Assembly (NCBI GenBank): GCA_023548195.1
Contig: JAJHZJ010000416.1
Location: 2,144,896-2,208,895 of the forward strand
Direction: 5' to 3'
From: Bettongia penicillata ogilbyi
Lineage: Eukaryota; Chordata; Mammalia; Diprotodontia; Potoroidae
DNA length: 64,000 nt
The position numbers and the translations under genes are program-made. The notes under the pieces are model-generated. The model was not told the DNA's origin. It saw only the letters and a program-made list of their open reading frames with translations, and made no database searches. This document shows positions 36,729-47,600 of this stretch, piece after piece (within the stretch, counting starts at the first letter, position 1; each line of letters opens with the position of its first letter).

Positions 36729-37539
36729 ATATTTGAAACTTGCTACCATGTGTTCAAAGGTGTTCTGTTAAGTAATCCACAGCTAGGGTGTAGACATTAA
36801 ATTCTAGCATTTTGATAAAAGGAAAAGTACTTCCTACTGTTATCTCTTGACATGCATCTACAGTTACAAGAAGTCATGTTAAGAGGAGACATAGGAATGA
36901 TATTTGTCACTGAGAATCTAAGGTAATATTAAATGTCTAGTTCTTTGTCATATTCATTTCTGATTGATGTATAGAAATTTTTTAATAGTAACCAATAGTG
37001 GATAAGTCCTATATCTTAACATGGATCCTAGAGTAGCTAGATAAAACTCTACCCTTCGATACACTCAACTTCAATTATGCATAAATGAGAGCCCCTTTCC
37101 TTCCCCTCTCCCCCTCTAGGATCTGTTGGTTTGAAACAGGACAAAGGTAGGCATGGTCTTTTCTGAAGAGGACTTGGGAGTTTGCCAGATCACTTACATT
37201 AGACCCTCCAATTCCTTTGCCTCCAGTTTCAGCATTATTTTCATTTGGATGTCACAACTTGCTAAAATGGAGCTTAATTTCCCATCACATCTTCTCATAT
37301 TTTCCTGGCCTTCCAAGCTCACAGCCCTTTAATTTTTTTTAAGCTATTATCCTCATAATCTTTATCTTAGATTTTTCCTGGGACAATACAATATAGGGTA
37401 TTAAGAAAATGTTAAGTGAATTTCCGAAATTCTTCATTATCTTGTATCAGCAGACATAAGAGAACTTGACACAATGATCTTCCAAGTTCAAGGTCCCTTG
37501 TTAAATTAAGATAGTCTACTGGAAAGAAAACCTGAGCTG

Positions 37540-37650
37540 TCAAACCAACTATACCAACAATGATCTGTGATTTCCAGCAAGTCATTTTACTCCTCTGGGC
37601 CTCTTGTAGAAAGAGGTATGTAGACTACTTCATTTCCAAGATTCCTTTTG
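37540..37650 (+). mobile_element. MIR fragment
   Basis: GATTTCCAGCAAGTCATTTT and CTCCTCTGGGCCTCTTGTAG are MIR-type. Confidence 0.45.
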
Positions 37651-37782
37651 CCTATTAATTTGAAACCAAAATGAAGAAAAATAGTATTTTTGGTTGTTTC
37701 AATGCTTATCTGGTTTACTTAGAAATTTAGTTTCAATAAAGCTTTTTAGTGCCTCAATGTATCCAATCTTGTGTGTTTAATT

Positions 37783-38566
37783 TTTATTGCTTAATTAAAA
37801 TATGTGACATTGGCAATATTAAACACATTTGAAAAGTGCCTAAAACATTTTTCTCAATGACTTTGGATACAATTTTCTTCATTTTACAAACAGGGTAGGT
37901 ATCCAGATTAATTTCTCTTGGGTCACAGCACATATTAGTGAAATAATAAACAAGTAGTTATCATCACCTATAAATTATCTTTCTTGCCATTACGGAAGTA
38001 TTAAGGTCCAGAAACTTTCCTGTACAATCCAAGGAAGAACTCTCATCAGAACTCTTCTCTAGCAAAGTCAATTTCCTTCAGAATTAAAGAGGAGTGACAT
38101 TAATTTTATTAAAACAGCACATACTATGTGCCAGGAAATGGTTTACAAATATGTCATTTAATCCTCACAACAACCCTGTGAGGTAGGTGCTGCTATAATC
38201 CCTGTTTTACAGTTGAGGAAACAAGCAGACAGGTTAAGTGATTCACCCAAGGTCATATAGCTAATAAATGTGTTAAGGCCAGATTTGAACTCGGATCTTA
38301 CTGCAGGCCTTGTACCTAGAGACCCAATTGTGAATCTACTTTATGCTAAAGTAGATAAATAGGTACATAATACCTAAAAAAGACAAATAGCTTTCATATT
38401 ATTTAAATATAAAAAATTAAGTCTAATTAGAATAATGGTTTTTCTTTTGTTTCCGAATAAGAAAAGGGGACTTTGGCTTAAAAAAAATTCTGCTTCTCTG
38501 CTTGACACTGCTGCTACCTCTTCATGCAATCCTCCACCTTCAGAATATAAGTCCTTTACTCCGAAA
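37783..38566 (-). other. PNO1: PNO1 3' UTR (approximate) with candidate poly(A) signals
   Basis: Minus-strand AATAAA hexamers occur at 38105-38110, at the edge of a MIR copy, and at 37783-37788. Either could end the transcript. I cannot choose between them, and the 3' UTR probably includes most of the MIR at 38112-38300. Confidence 0.4.
38112..38300 (-). mobile_element. MIR, antisense
   Basis: ATACTATGTGCCAGGAAATG, CTCACAACAACCCTGTGAGG, TACAGTTGAGGAAACAAGCA and TTCACCCAAGGTCATATAGC form a near-complete antisense MIR in the PNO1 3' UTR region. Confidence 0.75.
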
Positions 38567-38634
38567 TTAAAATCGATCTGCTGCTCTGCTAGCCACGGCT
38601 CGGATGTTACCATAGACCTTGGATGGAGGACTTC
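38567..38634 (-). CDS. PNO1: PNO1 exon 7, residues 231-252 and stop
   Basis: 68 coding bp after TTTCCCTTCCGTAG. It encodes [20 protein letters not shown], then RF and TAA at 38569-38567. The acceptor's pyrimidine tract is long and uninterrupted. Confidence 0.96.
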
Positions 38635-41600
38635 CTACGGAAGGGAAAAAAATAAAACTTCATAATTCAAAATTTACATGGAAAACTATGAAAGGACCAG
38701 AGAGCTACAAATTTATATTAATCTAATAATGTTGATAGAAGACCTGTCCTCAATTACAAGTAGTACCAAATTAGTCCCCCAACATAAGCCATTTACGTAA
38801 AATATAATCTTTCAAAGGAAAATATAAGCAATATACTGGAAAAAAAAAACAACCTGATCACATATTTAGGTTTTATACAAAAATATGATATATGCTCAGT
38901 TCTATACATGGTAAATTTCAAGGAATCCCTTATCAGAACAGTATTTTTAAATCCTTGTATCATTAGACAAAGATAGTTAACTGAGACACCAAATTTCATC
39001 CTGTGCCAGAAATAGAGAATTTTAAGATAGTTATTTTAAGACAAATTTGTGATTATATTTCTTGGCTACAAAGAGTAACTGAGACTTGGATAACTAAGGA
39101 AAGGTGGTGTAGAGGAAACAGCACTAGAATTACCCTTAGCAAGTTACTGTGAAGCTCAGTCTCCTCCTATGTAGCACTTCTCTCCCCTCCAAAGACAGTG
39201 TGCTACACTATGCTCCAGGGTGCTGTGTAAATCAGTAAATCATGATTTCTGTATGAATCTAAATGGCGGCAAGCTGGTAAATTACAGCAGACCAAAATGT
39301 TCAGCAATTCACTCCTTGTCAATTTTATTTTAAATAACAATGAATTACTAACATTCTGATACCAAAGGGATATGAGCTGTATTTCTGAAAGCCAGTAGGT
39401 AGTTAAACCTAAAGAAAAAACATGAAAAGTCCCTTTGTTCCCTCAACAATAGATAAAAAGAGGGAAATTCTTTTCCATCATCACCAAAACTTCACCTATT
39501 TTTTACTTCCTAATAAGTTAATTTTCTCACTGTATAGAATGATGGTGGAGACTCTCTAGTATCACGTTACTATGTTTCCAAAGAACAAAGTAAAGCTATT
39601 AATTGCATTTACCAAGGATGAGGTTGCAGATGGCTGTTCTTGCCATTTTAATATTTTGGAAAGAGCCAAGGATATGAACTTTCCTGAAAGACAAAATAAG
39701 GAAAAATGTGTGTAATATAAATACCATTTAAAAAAAATAACCACTTAATGAAAAAGAACACTTAAGCTATAAAATTATCTGGCATTTTCTAAAGAATCAA
39801 GTATGATACTGTAGTTGTAATTCCATGTTGTAACCATTGGACAATCAACAATTCATCCAGTGTTTCTGACCCCTTAACATAGAGATTCCCAAAAAAACCC
39901 CAAAATGAGTTCAACAGGCCACAGCAAGTGTGTTCATTTTAGTTTAACAGATATTCAGGCCTTTTAACTCTCCACCCTCCCACCCCACTTGCCTCAAAGA
40001 GGGGAAACAATACTCAAAAGGACTTTTGTTGCCTTTCCCTCTAAAACTCTAGAGAAGTAAACGAGTTGCTAGCATAGCGAGATAGAAAGAGGTTTCCCAA
40101 CAAAGTTAGGAAAAAAATTTAAATCTGAAATCTGGTACTTGCTAGTTGTGTAACCATCAACAAATCACTTCACTTTTCTCACCCTGAAACAGAGTTTATT
40201 CTGTACAACTTGACAGGGTTATGACTTTGCAAGTTTTAAAAAGAACTTTGTTCATATGAGGGAGTGATTACTTTTTTAGCATGAAGATGGCTTTTTAACT
40301 GTGATCTTACCACGAATAAAATATAAATACCATTATCATGGAACAAATAAAATGGTTAGTATTAGTCCTATGCATTGTAAAAGTTAAAGGATGCATTCTT
40401 CCTTACTAGGGGAAGGTACTTCGGAATGGGGTAATGTTTCAGTGTTATGTCAAAACAAAATGTAGTGATAATTTTTTAAGAACTGAAAAAGATGTTCATA
40501 TGTTGCTACTTGGTTTTATGCCCCCACAATGAGTTATAAAAAACAATGCGAAAGTTTTGGTAAATAGATCCTTAAAATTCTATTAACTAGGGACAATTAG
40601 CACAACTCTTAAATAAAAAGCATTTCTGCTTCTAGGGGTTCTGCCAGAATCATGGAGTAAAAAGAAGGACCAAAGGGCTTTTTTCACATGTGGCTTTCTC
40701 CAATCACAGGAACACAGATTTTGAGTAAGAACAATCTATAGAGCTCATCTACTCCAACCACTCATTTGGGCCCTGATCCACCTCAGAGGAAGAAACAAAA
40801 AGATGAAAAATCTTAGTGACTTCTAAGCTAGGAAGGACCTAGGCCTCAAAAGATTTAAGTAATATGCTGAATGGCAGCAACATTAACTAATTTTCTGCAA
40901 TGACTAGAAACAAAGCTTATATTCCTCCGTTTATCCAACAGGTATAAGGACATAAGAGTTTTATTCACAGAAAGTAATTAACAAATGCTTCTTGACAGAT
41001 TGAAAATAATGATACAATGGGTTTTGAACAAAGGCAAAAATCACCAACACAATGGAACCAATGGCCAGAAATAATTGAGAAAAAGCCATTCCTAAATTTA
41101 GGCTATAGCAAGAGTAAACAGCTTTATCAAGCAAAAGTTCACTGGTAACTTTGGGGCAGAGCAAAGCCAGACTACCGTGTTGCGAAAAAAGCAAGAAAAC
41201 AAAGCAATAGAAGCAGTCAGTACAAATGACCCTTTCTAGGAGGTTGGCTGTGAAAGGGAGAAGAGATAGCATGGGATGGCATTAAAGGGATGGCAATTCA
41301 AGTAAAAACAAAGGTGAGGGAGAACCGGGCATATCTGTAGTAAACGGAAGGTTCTGGAAGGTCAAGAGAAACTGAAGACGAAAAGAAGTGACTGAAGGGG
41401 CAAGCTCACAGATGAGAATGAAGAGATGAGATTAAGCAGAGAAGTTAGCTTTGAGAAGGAAAAAGGCAGCCACTTTCTGAGACTGGAATAAAGGAGCAGA
41501 CAACAGGGAATAGAGAAACATCAAGTTTTTCAAGATGGCAGAGTAGAAAGACACACATATGCAGGGTCTCCCCACACAGCCCATAAAATACCTGTGGGGA

Positions 41601-44600
41601 GGGATTCACAACAAATTTTGGAGCATCAGAAGTGGAGAACAGAGTGGAGGAGATTTCCAGCCCAGGGTGACCTGAAAGGCCCATGGGAAACTTTGGGTGC
41701 ACGGGATGTGGAGTGGAGCCCAGCCCAGCCTTGGCTGCCCCATGACTCTGAGAGGAGGACACCTCGGGGGCGGAATGTCCAGTCACAGCAGCAGCAGCAG
41801 CAGGTGAATAGATCCCTCAACCCACAGGGGCCAAAGGTCAGTGATGGCGTTTCTTCAGCTGGCTGGGAAGGGAGAAGGGTCTTCCTGTAGCTCCGGCCTG
41901 AGGCACCAGCCACATCCGACAGTCGGCAGCAATTCTCAGCCCCTACAGCAGCCTGCATACATTGTTGGATCATAAAAACCCCTGGGGTCACTGAGGAGCT
42001 GAATTACCTCAGCCCTGTGTAGAAACCCTGAGGGAGCCAGTCTTTGTCTCACATAGAATGGCAGCCCTGCCCATCCAGCTTATCTGAAAATTAACCCCCA
42101 GCACTGACTTGGAGGAATTGGAGGCCAGGTGGCTGTGGAGAAGTAACTGCTAAGATTCTGGACACAAAAATCTCTCCTTGCTTCCAGATCAGTGTACACG
42201 CTGGATTGTGCCACCTTGGAGGAACTGAGATCTTTCAGGACCCAAAAGTCAAGTAATTGGTTGGGAAAATGCCCAAAAAAGGGGAAAAAAAACAGATGGT
42301 GAACAGATACCTTCTTCCACCTTTCTGATGAGAAACAACAATGCTTACCATCAGTCAAGGCTTCTGTATCCCAAACATCCAAAATAAATATTCAATGGGC
42401 TCAGGCCATGGAAGAGCTCAAAAGGATTTTGAAAATCAAGTAGGAGAGGTGGAGGAAAAACTGGGAAGAGAAATGAGAGAGATGCAAGAACAGCATGAAA
42501 AGCAGGTCAACACCTTGCTAAAGGAGACCCAAAAATATGCTGAAGAAAATAACACCTTGAAAAATAGACTAACTCGAAGGGGGGGTGGAGCCAAGATGGC
42601 GGAGTAGAAAGACTCACATATGCTAGCTCTGAACCCACAGCCCATATGTTTCCTGCAAGAAGAACTCCCCACAAATTCTGAAGCACTGCAAGACGCGCAG
42701 AAACACAGTGGAAAAGATTTCCGTTCCAGAGAGCCCTGGAGAGCCGTCCCCAGGGTCTGTCGCGCCCCAGAAAGCGGAGCCCACCCCTGAGCTGCCCTGG
42801 CCACAGCCCCAGAGGAGCAGATCCAAATAGGCTTTACGGACGGAATCTCCGGCAGCCGGGAAGGTCCCTCCACCCACAGGCGATACAGGTCAGTGACTGA
42901 GACTTCTGGGCTGGCCAAGAGGGGAGTGGGGTGTCTCCGTGACTCGGGCCCCCTCGGGAGGAAGCGGCGAAGGGAGTGGCAGAGGCGGCAGCAGCGGCGG
43001 CCCCCGGGACTCCCCGAGCAGCAGGCAGAAGTTCAGGGCCATTACTGAAGGTCTCTGCATAAACCCCCTGAGGGAACTGAGCCTAGGAGGTGGCCCTGCC
43101 CCCATCCGCCCCATTACTGAAGGTCTCTGCATAAAGCCCCTGAGGGAACTGAGCCTGGGAGGCGGCCCTGCCCCCACCCCAGCACCAGAACTTAAGCTCA
43201 CATTGAATAGCAGCTGCTCCCGCCGCGGAAAGCCCATTTGAATCTCAGACCCCAAGCACTAGCTGGGTAGATCTAGGTGGGAGTGGACAGGAATCTCAGA
43301 AGTCAAGTAACTGGCTGGGAAAATGCCCAGAAAAAGGAAGCAAAATAAGACCATAGAGAGCTACTTTGATGGGGTGCAGATGTTCCCGGCCTTTCAATTC
43401 TGATGACGAGGAACTATTCTTACCATCAGGGAAAGACGTGGAGGTCAGGGCCTCTGTATCCCAGACATCCCAGATGGATGTCCGGTGGGCTCAGGCCATG
43501 GAAGAGCTCAAAAAGGATGTTGAAAATCAAGTTAGACAGGTGGAGGGAAAACTGGGAAGAGAAATGAGAGAGATGCAAGAAAAATAGACTAACTCAATTG
43601 GCAAAAGAGGTTCAAAAAGCCAATGAGAAGAATGCTTTAAAAAGCAGAATTAGCCAAATGGAAAAGGAGGTTCAAAAGCTCACTGTAGATAAACATCAAG
43701 TTTTTGAGAAACTTGGTACGATGCAATGAAGCTTATGACAGCTAGTCTCTATTTTCTCAAAGTAGGTGAGGTCCTCAAGAAGTAAGAGAAGTAAGGGTAT
43801 AGGGACTCTTATGGAGAAGCAAAAGGACTTGGATTAGTGCTTTCAAGAAATGCAACAAAGCTGATTAAAAAACAAAAGGACTGCCATGCATGAGGGCCCA
43901 ATTGACAAATTTATAGTGGGCCAAGTTGGCACAGTGGTGTGACATCCTCCAGTTCTATTCAGCATCATATGAATTGGGGGGGTAGGGGATGGAGGTGGAG
44001 GCAAGGCAGATGTTAGGAGTAACCTAGAACTGATTTTTGTCAAAGTGTGATCAAGAACAAGATAAGAGATTTAAAAGTGGGGGCCAGTGTATAGATGAAC
44101 TGGTAATTCACTGACAGGATCAATGACTAAGGTATCTAGATGGTAGGCGGCTGGAACGATGACTAGAGAGGATGAATGATGGATGGAATATACCTCAAAA
44201 AAAGGTGCTGCTGAATGATGGTGTTAGGAAGATGATCTGGAAATAGCAGTAAAGAACATGAGAGACTTAGAACCAGAGAGTGGCTACCCTTCTATTCTTA
44301 AAGAAGTCAAATTCTCTTGAGTATAAAATGAAAATGGTAAGAGTACATTCTTACTCTCTGTAGAAGTGAGAGTCTAGAGATATCAAATATTGCATCTGTA
44401 ATCAGACCAGTTTGATCACTGATGACTTTTGGTTGTTTTGTGATAAGAGTGTTGTTCTCTGGAAGGAAAGAGTTACTAGGAAATGTCTGTGGCATTCAAA
44501 AAAAAAATCAATGCACCATTAAGTCTTTGTTTTTAAAAGAAAAACTGTGAGAAGTAGTCTAGGATAAAAGAGAGCTCATTTGTAAAATGAAATGGAGATT

Positions 44601-47600
44601 CCAAGAGGACACAATAGAAGTGTAGAAGATACGGTAGCTAGAGGAGTTTTCTGGTTGCTGAACCAAACTGAGAAACTACCAGTTGCTCTATTTTCCAGGA
44701 AACTGTAATCATAGAAAGTGATGCCAGGTTGTACTCGTCCAAACACGAGGGGAGAAGGCGTTCAGCCTACAAGGAAACTGGGACACACAACTCAGACAGT
44801 CAATGCCCGAAATTATATTCCTATCTTCTGGATCACTCTAATGAGAGAAGGTATAAATCCCATTCAAAGGATACTACACATGTATGTAATGGGCACTCAG
44901 ATTCCAGAAAGGCCTGGTATCTAAGGCTCTAAGAGTAAGAAGTCTAACCTCTGGACACATGATAGTTAGAAGGACTAAAATGTTTTCTCTCACCCTCCGT
45001 TTTACGTTCTATTGGTGCCTTTTATTTTTACATAACAGTTACTTCTAGGTATGCTCCTTTCCCTCACCTAGTCACCCAAGCCTTTGCTTCTAATAAAATT
45101 TTTAAAAAGTTAAGCTAAATCAATCTATACAGACCAGGTCTGGAAGTACATCTAAATGTTCCACCCCATCACTCTCCACCTCTCCAACAAAAGGGTGAGG
45201 TGTTTTTTGCCTCAGGTAATTTATCTAAGCAGGACCAAGCATGTAGTAGGTTCTTAGTCACCTTCAGATTCAGTTCCTTTGAGTTCCACTCCCTGAGTCT
45301 GGGGACAGTGAAGGCAGAAACAGTTTCTGGGGAGGGGCCCAGATGTCAGCAGTAGTGCCAGCAGAGAAGGTCTAGTACTGGTTTCTCAGACAGATTTGAC
45401 TATAAAGCCTCAAAAAGTAATGCCTTCACCTACATCATCAGGTCTTGGGGAAACAGGCTCCAGAGTAAGGAGGTCAAGTGCTGACAGCTCCATTCCCTGG
45501 TCCCTGAAGAGCAGTCACACCTGTATAGGTTACTGCATGGTATACATTTCAAACCTGGTTTTTCTTCCAGTGAAGACGTATTATGTTTGCTGATAAAACA
45601 AATTAGAGATCTCTAGTCATTAAGACTCTTGTTCTACCTGGGAACTAATGCTTAGCCCTTACTACCACCATTCTCACTAAGAAAAAAGGAAGATCTACAA
45701 GAAATGGTGACCAGTTAAGGAGGTCACAAGTACCTACACCATCTGGGCTCAAAAAGATCCAGAAGTCGATTTCTTCAGTAATTACTGTGTTAGAGAATCA
45801 GTTCATGCTCTTTTTTCAGTTAATTCCTTGCCAAGTGATCTAAAGATCAAGAGCAGAGCAGAGTAGAATGAGCACTGGGCTAAAGGAGGGCCTGGTTTTA
45901 GATCCTGACCTTTCTACTTACCATTTGTGAGACTTTGGGAAAGTTTTCTCACCACTCTGAGCCTCAGTTTCCTCATCTGTGAAATGAAGTCACTGCACTA
46001 GAAAACCTCTCAATCTATGGTCCAAAGAAGTGTTCAGAATCTAAGTATCTTCATTTACAAGTATATAAAAAAATGAAACATTTTACTAAGAATCAATAGA
46101 TTCACACTGCAGCAAACTTCCTGGATCCAAAATTCACAAGCAGAAATAGAAATAATGTTGGCACCGATTAGAAAACCAATACTATGGTGAAGATTTTAAA
46201 GGAATTTTTAAAATTTGACCAAATTTAGAAGTTTTGCATGTATTTTGGTCCAGGAACGCAACTCAAGATTTGGTGACTTCCTGCTTCAGATTGCTTCTCT
46301 TTTGTGTGGATGAAACTATTGTATCTTTGTACATGGTTTGCATCAGATTAAAAAAATGAACACAAAAATGTTTTTAAAAGCCTGCTTCAGTATATGCAAA
46401 CCTTCAGCATATGAATAAACAGTGCTAAACAGTGCTGATGTTACAGCACAGTAGATAGATTGATTTGATCCAAGAAATACTTACTTGGCAAAGCATTGTA
46501 TGAAGTATTATGAGGGATAGAGAGATAAAAAGCAAATTTCTGGCCTCAAAAAAAAAAATAATTCTACTCATCAAAAACTTGCATTCAATGATCAGGGGTG
46601 GCCCTCTCAGCTTCTTCTCTGAAAATGGGTGCTTTCTGTCTCTAGTTGCCCCGTGGAAGGATTCTCTCCAGAAAATATACTCTGAAGATGCCTGACTTCC
46701 CTGGTGTGGGTACCTGTCATTAACACATACCACCACAACTTCATAGAACCCAATCCTGTTCATTTTTTCTCTCTCATAAAACCTCCAAAGAGAATTCTTT
46801 CACGTTAGTTACCTCACTTGAAACTTTCCTCTTGTCAATTTATTAATGGATACAAATTAAAAAGATGCTAACAGAAATGTCACTTTATTGTTACTATTAT
46901 TGGTGGCATAATCTGCCTTCAAAGCCTCTTATAACTTACACAAACTAACACAGAATGAGATCTTGAGAATCAGAATTACATACACAACGTCAACTACCTA
47001 TAAACATTCAAAAGAGGAGAAATTTCAGACACGGATGATTAATAGTAACGATTACTATTGTAATGCCATCTAACATTACATAGTGCCTACTAAAATATAT
47101 CATCCCAACTACACAACAACCCTGGGAGATATTATTATCCTTATTTTCAGATGAGAAAATTAAGGCAAAGAGGGCTAAGTGACTTGCCCAGGGTCACTCA
47201 GCCAGTAAGTGTCTGGGGCTGGCTTTGAACTCAGGTTTTCCTGACTTCAAACCCGGAATTCTATCCCCTGAGCCACCCTGTTGGTTATAATTCAAGTAAA
47301 TAACTATTCACTCTATTATTCTGTACAGCACATATAGCCTTGCATGACTCACTCACTTGGTCTCATTTTCCTAAACTGTAAAATATGGTCCTGAAGGTCC
47401 ATTCCAGGTTTAGATCTGGTCCTCTGATCATTTCTCTGCTGCTATTAAATGTGCAATTTTTAATGTCCTTTATACCACTTCCTGCACATCAAACCACTGT
47501 TATCAATGTCCTGTAATCTAATGATGGCTAATGGAGGTGTAGTCGTTGAAAAGAACTCAAAAAACTAACTTTTATAGAATTAGTTTGAGAATCAAAAAAG

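Larger units (their letters stand above)
34661..36745 (+). other. PPP3R1: PPP3R1 3' untranslated region
   Basis: Roughly 2.1 kb of AT-rich sequence after the stop codon, without obvious interspersed repeats, unlike the flanking DNA. It ends at a pair of AATAAA signals (36715-36720 and 36723-36728), followed by GT-rich sequence at about 36748-36770. Two matches to the Pumilio element TGTANATA lie inside, at 34976-34983 and 36479-36486. An ATTAAA at 36037-36042 could serve as an earlier, weaker poly(A) site. The exact cleavage point is inferred. Confidence 0.8.
36746..38566. other. Region between the convergent PPP3R1 and PNO1 3' ends
   Basis: About 1.8 kb between the PPP3R1 poly(A) site and the PNO1 stop codon; part of it is PNO1 3' UTR. 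It contains two MIR copies (about 37540-37650 and 38112-38300). I see no independent gene. Confidence 0.7.
41516..43705 (+). mobile_element. L1 copy A (5' end, 3'-truncated in ORF1), split by L1 copy B
   Basis: It is flanked by a perfect 15-bp target-site duplication AAACATCAAGTTTTT at 41516-41530 and 43691-43705. The body starts CAAGATGGCAGAGTAGAAAG, a few bases into the L1 5' end, and has a 5' UTR with a (CAG)6 at 41786-41803. An ORF1 start at 42268 (ATGCCCAAAAAAGG) leads into a coiled-coil ORF1 segment. It is interrupted at 42576 by copy B and resumes at 43596 ([16 protein letters not shown]). It ends at 43690, still inside ORF1, without ORF2, 3' UTR or a poly(A) tail. The reading frame is broken, so it is inactive. 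Confidence 0.85.

Noticed and set aside
41594..43255. Open frames of 84-160 codons on both strands
   Set aside because: They fall in GC-rich L1 5' UTR sequence and have no conserved protein features.
43366..43587. Short coiled-coil protein gene
   Set aside because: It is the broken ORF1 of L1 copy B, out of frame with its own start at 43325.
43560..43600. Internal deletion in ORF1 as explanation for the jump to AAAAATAGACTAACTC
   Set aside because: The same 16 bases sit exactly at the other border of copy B, so an insertion with target-site duplication explains both edges.
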